Assembly: GCA_021186555.1 (NCBI GenBank)
Contig: JAJKFL010000014.1
Span: 42,211,200-42,275,199 of the forward strand
Length of the DNA: 64,000 nt
Reading direction: 5' to 3'
Origin: Reticulitermes speratus
Taxonomy: Eukaryota; Arthropoda; Insecta; Blattodea; Rhinotermitidae
Shown here: positions 33,528-44,924 of the stretch, one piece after another
How the letters are laid out: every line of letters begins with the position of its first letter
How positions within the stretch are numbered: the stretch's first letter is position 1
The notes under the pieces: generated by a model
The model's input: only the letters and a program-made list of their open reading frames with translations
Databases searched by the model: none
What the model was told of the DNA's origin: nothing
Position numbers and translations under genes: made by a program

Positions 33528-34061
33528 CAGTAGGCCCTCTATTTAACGGACTAATTGGGGGAAGGGTGTCCGTTATTGCCGAAAGTCCGTTAAATAGAAT
33601 GTATTTTAAAAATATACATTAATAACTTTCATATGTTTTCTACCACCAACTGTAGAAGTAGTCTTGGAACAACCACCTACGCTGTATTTTAATGCAAACT
33701 CCTTATTTTGCGAATGTCTAAAACTGTTTGCTTTTTTTGACTCTATACATCTCGCACCACCTTTAAGCTTCTCAATCAGTTCCAATTATTGTGCAACACT
33801 CAAGTTAACACGTTCACGCTTTATACTTCTTTATCCCGCGACGCCATAATGATAAGACAGATATTACGTATTCATTACAAAATACGTAAGAATCACAATT
33901 ACGTAAAACGCAAAACCAACCAAAACCTAAACAACAGAATAGGACGAAGTTTCTAAATTTTTCCTTTAGGACAGTTTTTTTTTTTTTTCTTTTTTTTCTT
34001 TCCCCCCCCCCCCCCCCCCCCCCCCGTTAAATCCAAAGTCCGTTAAATCGAGGGCCTACTG
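33528..34061. mobile_element. pogo/Tigger-like element, 534 bp, decayed
   Basis: Inverted termini CAGTAGGCCCTCTATTTAAC (33528) and, in complement, CAGTAGGCCCTCGATTTAAC (34061). TA is present on the right; the left dinucleotide is GA, presumably mutated. CCGTTAAAT motifs and CAGT ends are pogo-type. Contains a T-run and a C-run of more than 20 at about 33977-34025. Confidence 0.88.
33690..33847 (-). pseudogene. pogo-type transposase N-terminus, decayed
   Basis: On the minus strand an ATG (complement at 33845-33847) is followed, after frame breaks, by KRERVNLSVAQ, a stop, and LELIEKLKGGAR. This is the pattern at the start of pogo/Tigger transposases, a CENP-B-like helix-turn-helix that binds the element's ends. 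There are several in-frame stops and at least one frameshift, and the catalytic domain is absent. Recognition rests on about 25 residues and the matching termini of the host element. Confidence 0.6.
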
Positions 34062-34620
34062 TATTTTCCTGTCCTCCGTTCTTCTGTATTTAACTTTTCT
34101 CTGCATCGCTCATCGACTCGTCAGCTAACGGTGGGCGGGGCTAACAGAGTGCCCCCCTTCACCCTCCAGTCACCAACGTACAGAATGATGTAGTCTGGCG
34201 TGTGATAAAGAGAACGGTGACAGTCTGCAACCGAATAAAATCGTCACGTTTACCAAGCACGCCGATTCCTTATCTACTTCCTACTACTGTTATCTGCCGC
34301 ATGTACAAACGCGGCTCGCACTGTGCCGACTGTCTCTCCTGCCACAGAGATAAATACCAGAATAAATTCCAGCTTACTGTATCCGTTCGCTGACATTAAA
34401 TCGTAGGTGCACACGACCCCAATCCGGGCCCCTCCAGCCCCTTGCCCGTGTATACAGGTGACGGAATATGAAAGACAGTGCTGACAACCGAACGGCCGGA
34501 GTGTTGGATCACCAATCCCAAAGAAGCGTCACAAAGCCAAGCTCTAGTGAGCAACGCGAAACCCAGAACTTCTCCTCGGGTCTGCTCCAGCGATATTAAG
34601 TGCAAGGCTCGTACTAAAGA
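34062..34620. other. Unassigned spacer
   Basis: No recognised gene or repeat; a 77-codon minus-strand frame at 34396-34629 has no family resemblance. Confidence 0.35.
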
Positions 34621-34621
34621 A

Positions 34622-34697
34622 TGTTCCACTTAAAACCGGCCAGCTTTCTTGATTTCGCCTTGCATAGGGCCGGTTTTACGTGGAACACTCTATATAA
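34622..34697. repeat. Short hairpin
   Basis: TGTTCCACTTAAAACCGGCC (34623-34642) and GGCCGGTTTTACGTGGAACA (34668-34687 region) are inverted with one mismatch, separated by about 25 bp. It may be the end of a small foldback element. Confidence 0.8.
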
Positions 34698-34733
34698 AAT
34701 ACTGACACAAGATAAGAACTTTCCTGTCCAATG

Positions 34734-34981
34734 CTCCCCGATTTCCATGTGTTTTCGAAAATTGCCTGGCTTCACCCCGTTTCTCCTTCTGGTAAGTGTA
34801 GCGTCGAGTGGATGAGTATGGAATATTAGAATGATACTGACGGCGGAAGACCGAGCTACTGGCAGAATAAAACCGTCTCTCTGCAACTTCATCCACCACA
34901 AATCTCACATGGACAGGCGAGGGATCGAACCCCAGCGTATGCGGTTAGAGGCCGGCGACTAACCGCCTGAGCCATCGAACG
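34734..34981 (-). mobile_element. SINE-B copy with intact tRNA-like head
   Basis: On the minus strand the head begins TCGATGGCTCAGGCGGTTAG (box A) and includes TGGGGTTCGATCCC (box B); the body ends in CGGGGAGC. This is the best-preserved SINE-B and justifies calling the copies at 461, 5769 and 7725 the same family. Confidence 0.88.
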
Positions 34982-35635
34982 ATTTGAAACACAAACTTCA
35001 TCCGAATACGAGCTTAAAGTCCCCGCTACATAGCGCCACCGTCGCAAGCGTGCTGCGCCGACTCGCTGGCGCACTATTTAAAAAGTTCGGTTTCTTCTTG
35101 GACAACGTATTTAAAAACTCTAGTAACACATCATGGAAAACACAATGTCTCCTTTCAGTTCAATGTCTCTACGTTCATATAACTCCCTTTACGACGCACG
35201 CCAATTCCTCGCCATATCTGTTGCCTTCTGTCTCCGTTACTTCACTGTAATCAATCGTATATCACTCTCCGTCTTCCAGCCATCTCAATTTGCGCCTTCT
35301 CGTATTCCTTCTACCGCACTATACCTTCCGGCTTACGTGTAACACTGTTCTCACCCCCATCCCACTTGATCCATTGTAATCCCGCGCTCCAGCCAGTAAA
35401 AACAAACTTCTCCTTTCAATTCTACCACCACACCACCAGTTCCATATCATTTCCTCAGTTTTTGGATAGTTCTAACTCCACAAACCCCCCCCCCCCCTCC
35501 CAATTCAATTACCGCTCCATACACTTTGCTCAAAAATCTCCTCTTCCACGCACTGCACATACCGTCAACTGTTTCAGCCACGGACGATATTCCACAGACC
35601 GCATGTATCTGCTTATCCTGTTAATTATGTTCAGG
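34982..35635. other. Unassigned, pyrimidine-rich plus strand
   Basis: Moderately C/T-rich; a C-run of about 12 lies at 35485-35498. No gene. Confidence 0.35.
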
Positions 35636-35647
35636 AAAGTAGGTATA

Positions 35648-35905
35648 GCCGATCCTAGTGTCCGCGAGGTCTAGGTCGTGGGTCTGCGGCCGCTCGCTTA
35701 CTGAGATTGTGGGTTCGAATCCCGCCTAGGGCATGCATGTCTGTCTCTTATGAGTGTTGTGTGTTGTCAGGTAGAGGTCTCTGCGAAGGGCTGGTCACTC
35801 GTCCAGAGGAGTCCTACCGAGTGTGGTGTGTCTGAGTGTGATCGTGAAGCGTCAATAATGAGGTGGCCTAGGCCCCCAAGGGGTGTAGAGTCATTGAAGA
35901 AAAAA
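35648..35905 (+). mobile_element. SINE-A copy 7 with 12-bp target-site duplication
   Basis: Full-length copy; AAAGTAGGTATA occurs at 35636-35647 and again at 35906-35917 directly after the A-tail. The perfect duplication shows a relatively recent LINE-type insertion and fixes the family's true ends (5' GCCGATCC, 3' A-tail). Confidence 0.96.
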
Positions 35906-36139
35906 AAAGTAGGTATAACTCCTAGTAGTTGCACCTGTGCGAATAATTCGCATGTAGAACAGTAAAGAAATTAATCTAAGAAATTTGAACATCTTAATTA
36001 TTCAAAGTTGTGCTTACTAATGCTTCATGCGGGCAATTTCTTTCGGAGATCAACGGATCATTGGCACCGTGTAAATGAGAACAGAAGCTTCCCAGCACGT
36101 GTCAATACGCACAGAACAAGACAGGCAATGTGCGTATCA

Positions 36140-36637
36140 AGGCACGTTCGTGTAACCAAAGTTGCCGTGGAAAAGCAATAAGTATTACATATTCTGAGTG
36201 TGTGTCTGTAGCCTTAGTTATCCAGCATGTACAGCGCATGCGCCGTATTATATTGTCATCTGTGGCCTGTCTGGCTGTACCGTATTTTTTTCCACATTAT
36301 CTCATAAACGGCTCAATTTTCGGGTGGGGGGGAGAAGTTACTAAGCACAAAGTGTGGGTTTTTTTTTTATTTTTCTACAACTTTTCACGGAAACATTTCT
36401 CATTCTAAGAAGAACTCAGCGAGATATTATCATAAATGTGCATAGGTCTTCATAAAAGTACCCGTTATTCTTGTGAGATGTTAATGAAACTTGAATTTTC
36501 TCTACAGATTTTAGAAAAATACTCAAATGTCAAATTTCACGAAAATCCGTCCAGTGGGAGACGAGTTGTTCCATCCGGACAGACGGACAGACATGACGAC
36601 GCTAACAGTCGCTTTTCGAGATTTTCCGAACGTGCCT
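36140..36637. mobile_element. TIR element (AGGCRCGTTCG family), copy 1
   Basis: Ends AGGCACGTTCG (36140-36150) and CGAACGTGCCT (36627-36637) are perfect 11-bp inverted repeats. The interior shares CGCATGCGCCGTATTATATT, ATTATCATAAATGTGCATAG and a CGGACAGACGGACAGACATG block with copies at 55.88 and 57.89 kb. Target-site duplication is not evident. An open frame of about 90 codons runs through the left half, similar to one in copy 3. Confidence 0.8.
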
Positions 36638-36985
36638 AAAAACGTTTAAATCGACAGTCCTGCGTCAAGGGGAGGCCAAGGGAAGTACATGAAATATGTT
36701 AGCCTCTCTTGGCCTCCGCTTGAGGCAGCACTGTTAATTTTTAATGGTAGCCTTTTTCGTTAAAGGAAAATTTTTTGAGAAGGAATTAATAAAAACAAAG
36801 GAGATCGCCATTAATGCCTAATCACAAGATTTCTAAAAATGTCTGTCTTGAAAAGATCTGTCCGGTAGTTCAGTAGATCAGCAAACAGACGTTACCATAT
36901 TCTTGTCAAAAACCTTACCACACACAGAAGCACGCACAGACGCAGATGGTACTTGTAATTAAAAGTGAGCCTACATAACCTAGTC
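36638..36985. other. Unassigned spacer
   Basis: Nothing recognised. Confidence 0.35.
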
Positions 36986-37087
36986 GGTATCCGGACTACA
37001 CTGCCAGCCAGACGACCGAGGAACTGATGTTCGATTCCCGACAGAGGCAAACGACCTTTATATTCCCCTTCGCCACTGCGTCCAGCC
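36986..37087 (+). mobile_element. SINE-F head (tRNA-derived)
   Basis: AACCTAGTCGGTATCCGG (box A position) and TGTTCGATTCCCGACAG (box B), then a short body that runs without a break into the 70-bp array. Confidence 0.6.
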
Positions 37088-37373
37088 CAACACTGAGGCC
37101 CCCCAACCGCCTCTCCAGTAATCTGGGGGCTCTTTACTGTAAAAAGTAATTACAGGCCAAAACTGAGGCCCCCCAACCGCCTCTCCAGTAATCTGGGGGC
37201 TCTTTACTGTAAAAAGTAATTACAGGCCAAAACTGAGGCCCCCCAACCGCCTCTCCAGTAATCTGGGGGCTCTTTACTGTAAAAAGTAATTAGAGGCCAA
37301 AACTGAGGCCCCCCAACCGCCTCTCCAGTAATCTGGGGTCTCTTTACTGTAAAAAGTAACTACAGGCCAAAAC
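37088..37373. repeat. 70-bp minisatellite, 4 copies
   Basis: Monomer starts CACTGAGGCCCCCCAACCGC or AAACTGAGGCCCCCC and includes CTTTACTGTAAAAAGTAATT. Starts fall at about 37088, 37158, 37228 and 37298. The last copy differs (TGGGGTCTC, AGTAACTACAGG). The array follows the SINE-F head directly. Confidence 0.95.
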
Positions 37374-38430
37374 TTTACACATCACTTTAATCGAATAAAC
37401 CCTGTTATGACGGAAAGGCAGGCTTTGTAACATTCTACAAAGTTACAGCGAATTACTGAGACCAGCCAGTATTACGGAACGGAGTGCTGTGAAAGACATT
37501 TGGATGTAACAAGGGACTTACAGGGACCGCTCAAATTTCAGCGTGAAACTTTTGACAGTTCGCCGTAATTAGCTGTGATTTCCAAAGATGACATTACATT
37601 TGAACCGGTGCTATGTATGTATAACCCTAGAGGGACACTAACATCGCAATTTCACTCCACTAATCTGAGAAGTTCTTAGTTTGACGGACGTTATCAGCTA
37701 AGCACGACACTGCAATACCGATCGAAGCTTATGACCCCAATTTTGATTTGGCACGGTACATCCAATAATCACCCTAAACCTTCTATCAAGATGACCTTAC
37801 GACGTGTGGCTGCCCCCCCCCTCCCCCCCCCCACACACACACACACACACACACACGCACTCAAAGAGTTTTGTGTGTCTCCGCTCATGTTTTGATACTT
37901 ATGGAGTTTTACTATCGGATTTTTGGCACACAACGATAAATGCTTTGTATACCAAATTATTTTTAACTCTGATTCATCTACGTTAGGTTTTTTTTTAGGC
38001 TTAGCCACTCTTTCGTTTTGTAGTATGTGTGTTTTATTGTTTTTGTAAGTTTGTGTGTTGTGTGTTGTTTTGAGTGTTGTGTGTTATTGTTTGTGATGTA
38101 TGTTATTGTGTGTTATGTGTCACTGTAGTACCACTGTCACTGTAGTACCACTGTCACTGTAGTACCACTGTCACCGGGTGTAAACCCACTTGCAGTTATA
38201 AATAATATATAAATGCTCTTGTGGTAGAAGAAATATATGAAATACTGGTACAATTCCATTTACGCCCTCAAAGTGTGTCGCTGCGCCATTTTGCACGAAA
38301 ACTAAAGCCTGCTTGACAACTTTCTGTAAGGAATCCTACACAGGATATCATGAAAATCCGACAAACGGTTTACTTCCTAATACCAGGGTCACAGACGGAC
38401 GGACATGTTCATGACGTCAACGCAATTAAC
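37374..38430. other. Unassigned, with microsatellites
   Basis: Poly-C then (CA)n at about 37815-37857; a GT-rich run at 38030-38115; three copies of the 17-bp unit GTCACTGTAGTACCACT at about 38119-38172; a TIR-element-like CATGAAAATCCGAC at 38350. No gene recognised. Confidence 0.55.
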
Positions 38431-38435
38431 CTCTA

Positions 38436-38870
38436 TTATTATTAAATTTACTGAAGGCAACATGTTTCGACTAAGGCTGGTCATTTTCAGGCCTCCAAAA
38501 TCATAAAAGGTAGTCTATAGTACACATTTGCATTACTGCGTGTTAATAATCAAAACCCTAACTATTAACACCTTTCACGATTTTGGAAGCCTGAAGATGA
38601 CCAGCCTTGGTCGAAACATGACATTCTGGCTCTTCTGGGACTTTACACATCGTCGAATGGTAGTTATCGACGTTTCGGGATAACCTATTGGTCCCATCTC
38701 CAAATGTCAAGCAGTCCAAGTCTTCTTGGAGTGCTTGACACCTTAAGATTGAACGGAACGTCGGTAATAAACAATCCTTCCACGTTGCGTAAAGTCTCAG
38801 AAGAGCGAAGATCTCATTTATACCGCAGCGGAAGCCTGAAGTCACGCACTGGTCGAAACGTGTTGTCTTA
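38436..38870. mobile_element. Two nested or abutting foldback elements
   Basis: The first hairpin pairs AACATGTTTCGACTAAGGCT (38460) with the complement of AGCCTTGGTCGAAACATG (38602-38619). Directly next to it lies a second, more diverged pair: GCTCTTCTGGGACTTTACAC (38629) with its complement near 38788-38808. The second belongs to the family of the hairpin at 44690-44878 (ACGTTTCGGGA signature). Followed by (TTAA)n at 38872-38893. Confidence 0.75.
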
Positions 38871-39002
38871 AATTAATTAATTAATTAATTAATAACACAA
38901 ATTAGTTTTGTTGACGGTGTTTAGTCCTTTATAATTCCATATAACATAACGGCGTGTTTAACACAAAATTTTATCTTTCTTTACATAGTAAAGAATGCCT
39001 AA

Positions 39003-39995
39003 AACCAGTCAGTTAATGCTGTACAGTGAAATAATCGCTGTTTGTTCTGAGATCCACACAAAACACATGAATACAGTCCGTACCGCGCAGTAAACACACT
39101 CCGTCTCAGTTATACAAACCAGTCAGTTAATGTTGTACAGTGAAATAATCGCTGTTTGTTCTGAGATCCACACAAAACACATAAATACAGTTCGTACCGC
39201 GCAGTAAACACACTCCGTCTCAGTTATACAAACCAGTCAGTTAATGTTGTACAGTGAAATATTCGCTGTTTGTTCTGAGATCCACACAAAACACATAAAT
39301 ACAGTCCGTACCGCGCAGTAAACACACTCCGTCTCAGTTATACAAACCAGTCAGTTAATGCTGTACAGTGAAATAATCGCTGTTTGTTCTGAGATCCACA
39401 CAACACATAAATACAGTCCGTACCGCGCAGTAAACACACTCCGTCTCAGTTATACAAACCAGTCAGTTAATGCTGTACAGTCAAATAATCGCTGTTTGTT
39501 CTGCGATCCACACAAAACACATAAATACAGTCCGTACCGCGCAGTAAACACACTCCGTCTCAGTTATACAAACCAGTCAGTTAATGCTGTACAGTGAAAT
39601 AATCGCTGTTTGTTCTGAGATCCACACAAAACACATAAATACAGTCCGTACCGCGCAGTAAACACACTCCGTCTCAGTTATAGAAACCAGTCAGTTAATG
39701 CTGTACAGTGAAATAATCGCTGTTTGTTCTGAGATCCACACAAAACACACAAATACAGTCCGTACCGCGCAGTAAACACACTCCGTCTAAGTTATACAAA
39801 CCAGTCAGTTAATGCTGTACAGTGAAATAATCGCTGTTTGTTCTGAGATCCACACAAAACACATAAATACAGTCCGTACCGCGCAGTAAACACACTCCGT
39901 CTCAGTTATACAAACCAGTCAGTTAATGCTGTACAGTGAAATAATCGCTGTTTGTTCTGAGATCCACACAAAACACATAAATACACTGTGTGGGC
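39003..39995 (+). repeat. sat114 array 3, about 9 monomers
   Basis: Starts inside a monomer (AACCAGTCAGTTAATGCTGT) and ends with the cap: CACTGTGTGGGCAGAACGTG, then a changed AAAAAGTAACCACTGCGCC at about 40033-40051. Plus orientation. Confidence 0.96.
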
Positions 39996-40004
39996 AGAAC
40001 GTGG

Positions 40005-40280
40005 AATTTGTGAAAGTTGTATCTGGTGCTACAAAAAGTAACCACTGCGCCATACAGGGTTACGCAAGATTCCAGAACATTAGTCAAGCTTGCTGGTACA
40101 CTGTATCACGCCCTTTAATTCCCAAATCTGATATGGCTTCTTCGCGACATAATGACCTGACCAGATCAGACAATACTGTAGCCGCTTATCTGTCTAGCCT
40201 TTATGAATGAGAATACTTACTGCTGGGTGACGGAACAACCATGACACGACACTAACCTGCAACAAGACAAAAATATCTTC
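40005..40280. other. Cap remainder and unassigned spacer
   Basis: The first 50 bp continue the sat114 cap; the remainder is not recognised. Confidence 0.4.
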
Positions 40281-40287
40281 AAAATGG

Positions 40288-41292
40288 CAGCAAGGAAGCA
40301 ATAAGACAAGGTTCAATACATTCTGGAAGCAATAAGACAAGGTTCAATACATTCTGGAAGCAATATGACAAGATTCAATACTTTCTGGAAGCAATATGAC
40401 AAGGTTCAATACATTCTGGAAGCAATAAGACAAGGTTCAATACATTCTGGACGCAATAAGACAAGGTTCAATGCTTTCTGGAAGCAATATGACAAGGTTC
40501 AATACATTCTGGAAGCAATAAGACAAGGTTCAATACTTTCTGGAAGCAATAAGACAAGGTTCAATACATTCTGGAAGCAATAAGACAAGGTTCAATACTT
40601 TCTGGAAGCAATAACACAAGGTTCAATACATTCTGGAAGCAATAAGACAAGGTTCAATACATTCTGGAAGCAATATGACAAGATTCAATACTTTCTGGAA
40701 GCAATATGACAAGGTGCAATACATTCTGGAAGCAATAAGACAAGGTTCAATACTTTCTGGAAGCAATAACACAAGGTTCAATACATTCTGGGAGCAATAA
40801 GACAAGGTTCAATACATTCTGGAAGCAATATGACAAGATTCAATACTTTCTGGAAGCAATATGACAAGGTTCATTACATTCTGGAAGCAATAAGACAAGG
40901 TTCAATACATTCTGGAAGCAATAAGACAAGGTTCAATACTTTCTGGAAGCAATAAGACAAGGTTCAATACATTCTGGAAGCAATAAGACAAGGTTCAATA
41001 CTTTCTGGAAGCAATAAGACAAGGTTCAATACATTCTGGAAGCAATAAGACAAGGCTCAATACTTTCTGGAAGCAATAAGACAAGGTTCAATACATTCTG
41101 GAAGCAATAACACAAGGTTCAATACATTCTGGAAGCAATAAGGTAAGGTTCAATACATTCTGGAAGCAATAAGACAAGGCTCAATACATTCTGGAAGCAA
41201 TAAGACAAGGTTCAATACATTCTGGAAGCAATAAGACAAGGCTCAATATATTCTGGAAGCAATAAGTCAAGGTACAATACTTTCTGGAAGTA
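40288..41292. repeat. 31-bp minisatellite, about 32 copies
   Basis: Monomer AAGCAATAAGACAAGGTTCA plus ATACATTCTGG. Two subtypes, ATACATTCTGG and ATACTTTCTGG, are interspersed, and ATATGACAAG variants recur in blocks, suggesting amplification of short multimers. It is unrelated to the 31-bp array at 17 kb. Confidence 0.97.
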
Positions 41293-41788
41293 AGACCGCC
41301 ATGACCCAAACTCTTTTGGAGACATGAGAACGGTTTTTATTTTCGTCTTCTTTTTGCATTTCTGAAACTTGCAGGCCAAAGGCGACTGGGTCACAGAAAT
41401 GCTCATCTACTGCCGCGAAAAAGCTGAACACCAAAATCCGTTTGAATCGTACGCATTGAAGTGAAATGTTGGTGGGTACTTCGTTTGCAATGCCACTTGA
41501 GGAGGCGAAAAGTTTGGATTTTGTGATGATTATGAGGAACTACTCACGTTACGTTAACATGATAGCGACACACTGACACCGTCAATTTACGACTAGATTT
41601 ATACTACAAACAGAAAATTGTCACGCCCTGTGACACGCCTTCAACACACAGACACTGTGTGACCGTGCGAGTGATAAGATCTGAGGAATTTCTTATAAAT
41701 CCACATTTGCCATGTTGTGGGAAAACACAGATAAGAGCAACGGCACCTTCCGTTTGCAGATTATTTCTTCGCTGCAAACTTTATGGGG
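41293..41788. other. Unassigned spacer
   Basis: Nothing recognised. Confidence 0.35.
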
Positions 41789-41795
41789 TTTGACT

Positions 41796-41855
41796 AATTC
41801 ACACCAACAAATGCACATTTGTCTTTGTGCATTTGTTGGTGTGAATTAGTCAATT
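41796..41855. repeat. Perfect hairpin with 27-bp arms
   Basis: TGACTAATTCACACCAACAA and ATGCACA are followed by a short loop and their exact complement. The TTCACACCAACA motif is shared with the foldback arms at 32.39 and 33.17 kb, so this is probably the tip of a foldback element. Confidence 0.92.
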
Positions 41856-41984
41856 ATACAAAATGCACGGTGAATATAATGTGAAATTTATGGAGTTTGT
41901 AGAGACGCAGAAAAAATTATCACAGTGACAAAAACTTGTTAACCCCCTGAACGCTGAAATCACCCTGAATTATCTTTCATGATT

Positions 41985-43695
41985 CAGTCCGTACCGCGCA
42001 GTAAACACACTCCGTCTCAGTTATACAAACCAGTCAGTTAATGCTGTACAGTGAAATAATCGCTGTTTGTTCTGAGATCCACACAAAACACATAAATACA
42101 GTCCGTACCGCGCAGTAAACACACTCCGTCTCAGTTATACAAACCAGTCAGTTAATGCTGTACAGTGAAATAATCGCTGTTTGTTCTGAGATCCACACAA
42201 AACACATAAATACAGTCCGTACCGCGCAGTAAACACACTCCGTCTCAGTTATACAAACCAGTCAGTTAATGCTGTACAGTGAAATAATCGCTGTTTGTTC
42301 TGAGATCCACACAAAACACATAAATACAGTCCGTACCGCGCAGTAAACACACTCCGTCTCAGGTATACAAACCAGTCAGTTAATGTTGTACAGTGAAATA
42401 ATCGCTGTTTGTTCTGAGATCCACACAAAACACATAAATACAGTCCGTACCGCGCAGTAAACACACTCCGTCTCAGGTATACAAACCAGTCAGTTAATGC
42501 TGTACAGTGAAATAATCGCTGTTTGTTCTGAGATCCACACAAAACACATAAATACAGTCCGTACCGCGCAGTAAACACACTCCGTTTCAGGTATACAAAC
42601 CAGTCAGTTAATGCTGTACAGTGAAATAATCGCTGTTTGTTCTGAGATCCACACAAAACACATAAATACAGTCCGTACCGCGCAGTAAACACACTCCGTC
42701 TCAGGTATACAAACCAGTCAGTTAATGTTGTACAGTGAAATAATCGCTGTTTGTTCTGGGATCCACACAAAACACATAAATACAGTCCGTACCGCGCAGT
42801 AAACACACTCCGTCTCAGGTATACAAACCAGTCAGTTAATGCTGTACAGTGAAATAATCGCTGTTTGTTCTGAGATCCACACAAAACACATAAATACAGT
42901 CCGTACCGCGCAGTAAACACACTCCGTCTCAGGTATACAAACCAGTCAGTTAATGTTGTACAGTGAAATAATCGCTGTTTGTTCTGAGATCCACACAAAA
43001 CACATAAATACAGTCCGTACCGCGCAGTAAACACACTCCGTCTCAGTTATACAAACCAGTCAGTTAATGTTGTACAGTGAAATAATCGCTGTTTGTTCTG
43101 AGATCCACACAAAACACATAAATACAGTCCGTACCGCGCAGTAAACACACTCCGTCTCAGTTATACAAACCAGTCAGTTAATGTTGTACAGTGAAATAAT
43201 CGCTGTTTGTTCTGAGATCCACACAAAACACATAAATACAGTCCGTACCGCGCAGTAAACACACACTCCGTCTCAGTTATACAAACCAGTCAGTTAATTG
43301 TTGTACAGTGAAATAATCGCTGTTTGTTCTGAGATCCACACAAAACACATAAATACAGTCCGTACCGCGCAGTAAACACACTCCGTCTCAGTTATACAAA
43401 CCAGTCAGTTAATGCTGTACAGTGAAATAATCGCTGTTTGTTCTGAGATCCACACAAAACACATAAATACAGTCCGTACCGCGCAGTAAACACACTCCGT
43501 CTCAGTTATACAAACCAGTCAGTTAATGTTGTACAGTGAAATAATCGCTGTTTGTTCTGAGATCCACACAAAACACATAAATACAGTCCGTACCGCGCAG
43601 TAAACACACTCCGTCTCAGGTATACAAACCAGTCAGTTAATGTTGTACAGTGAAATAATCGCTGTTTGTTCTGAGATCCACACAAAACATAAAAA
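41985..43695 (+). repeat. sat114 array 4, about 15 monomers
   Basis: Plus orientation. A block at 42350-42960 carries the variant CTCAGGTATAC for CTCAGTTATAC, which removes a stop and leaves a 261-codon minus-strand frame open; this is an artefact. The right end passes into AAAACACTCTGCATG and a degraded cap (AAAGTAACCACTGGGACTT at 43745). Confidence 0.97.
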
Positions 43696-43699
43696 CACT

Positions 43700-44100
43700 C
43701 TGCATGCAAAACACAATCTTTGAATTTGAACCTCATGGTAAGTAAAGTAACCACTGGGACTTAAATAACGGTGATCCTTCTAAGGGTTTTTTCACCGTGT
43801 GGAAGTTTGTTGCGTTACAGACGTTTCGGATTAACACGATACTCTCATCTATAAGGTCGAGGTGTGTAAGGTGATGTGGACACCATGATCCTCCAAAACC
43901 TCAGTTAACATAGCCCAATGCCACACGGTGCAAAAAATGAAAAGCCAGAAAAAAGACGAACATTACAAAGAAGTAAGGTCAAATGTTGTAATCAGTCTGC
44001 TGCTTTTTCAAAGTCTGTATCGTTCATTCTGGTTACTCAGCAAGCCAACAGATGTGTTGCTGCTGCTGCTCTAGTAATAAATTCTGGCGCTGCTTGGCTC
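43700..44100. other. Degraded cap, one foldback arm, unassigned
   Basis: GTTACAGACGTTTCGGATTA at about 43815 resembles the ACGTTTCGGGA foldback family. No gene. Confidence 0.4.
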
Positions 44101-44102
44101 GA

Positions 44103-44352
44103 GCCGATCCCAGTGGCCGCGCGGTCTAAGGCGTCGGTCTGCGGCCGTTCGCTTGCTGGAATTGTGGGTTCGAATCCCGCTACGGGCATCCACTCTTCTG
44201 AGTATTGTGTTCTGTCAGGTAGACGTCTCTGCGTCGGGCTGATAACCCGTCCAGAGGAGTCCTACCGAGTGTGGTGTGTCTGAGTGTGATCGTGAAGCCT
44301 CGATAATGTGGAGGCCGTGGCCCACTAGGGGTTGTTGCGACATTGGGGGAAA
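44103..44352 (+). mobile_element. SINE-A copy 8
   Basis: Box A TGGCCGCGCGGTCTAAGG and box B GGTTCGAATCCC, standard body, A-rich tail. TGGCTCGAG (left) and TGGCTCAAG (right) look like a 9-bp target duplication with one change. Confidence 0.93.
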
Positions 44353-44399
44353 AAAAGAACCTGGCTCAAGGCCTTCAGTAACTATCTTCTCACCGAACG

Positions 44400-44575
44400 T
44401 CCAGGTCGAGTGGCTAACCCCCACCCCTCCCAACGCTTCTTATGCCAGAGGTCACGAGTTCAAACCTCTTACTGTCCTGACCGCAGGTTTCCGGCTGTTT
44501 CGCCCTCTCCCCCGCCCCAGACAAACACGAGACGACACCTAACGGTGGCTTCCTTCACATCCTTTCCTTAACATA
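44400..44575 (+). mobile_element. SINE-G (tRNA-derived), tentative
   Basis: CCAGGTCGAGTGGCTAACCC (box A position) and CACGAGTTCAAACCTC (box B), with a C-rich body. Only one copy is seen here, so the family call depends on the promoter-like head. Confidence 0.5.
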
Positions 44576-44659
44576 AGTACCAACTGTTTGCGGTTAATTT
44601 AGTGACACTATAAGTTGCCTCAGACTACACAGTGTCACAGAGAGCTGAAACAATGTGAC

Positions 44660-44698
44660 AGGCGGGTATCCAGATTTGGGCTCGAATAACTACGATGA
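44660..44698 (+). repeat. Outlying diverged monomer of the 44-bp satellite
   Basis: TATCCAGATTTGGGCTCGAA then TAACTACGATGAA matches the 44-bp monomer. It is separated from the array by the hairpin element that follows. Confidence 0.7.
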
Positions 44699-44878
44699 AG
44701 ATCTGCGCTGTTCTGGGATATTACGCAGCGTAGAGTGGTAATTCTCTACCGACGTTTCGGGACAACCTATCGGTCCCGTTGAAGATGGCACCGATAGGTT
44801 GTCCCGAAACGTCGGTACGGAATTATCACTCTACGCTGCGTAATATCCCAGAAGAGCACAGATCTCATCTACAGCGCG
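44690..44878. mobile_element. Foldback element, about 190 bp
   Basis: Nearly perfect arms: CTGGGATATTACGCAGCGTA and CCGACGTTTCGGGACAACCT on the left, their complements on the right, with a very short loop (about 44779-44785). Same family as the diverged hairpin at 38.63-38.81 kb. Confidence 0.93.
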
Positions 44879-44924
44879 TCGGAAGTCTGAAATCATGCAA
44901 ACTAAGTTGAAAGCGGGCACGCAG

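Noticed and set aside
42249-43034. 261-codon minus-strand frame over sat114 array 4
   Set aside because: It exists only because a block of monomers carries GGTATAC instead of GTTATAC, which removes a stop; 114 is divisible by three, so the frame repeats.
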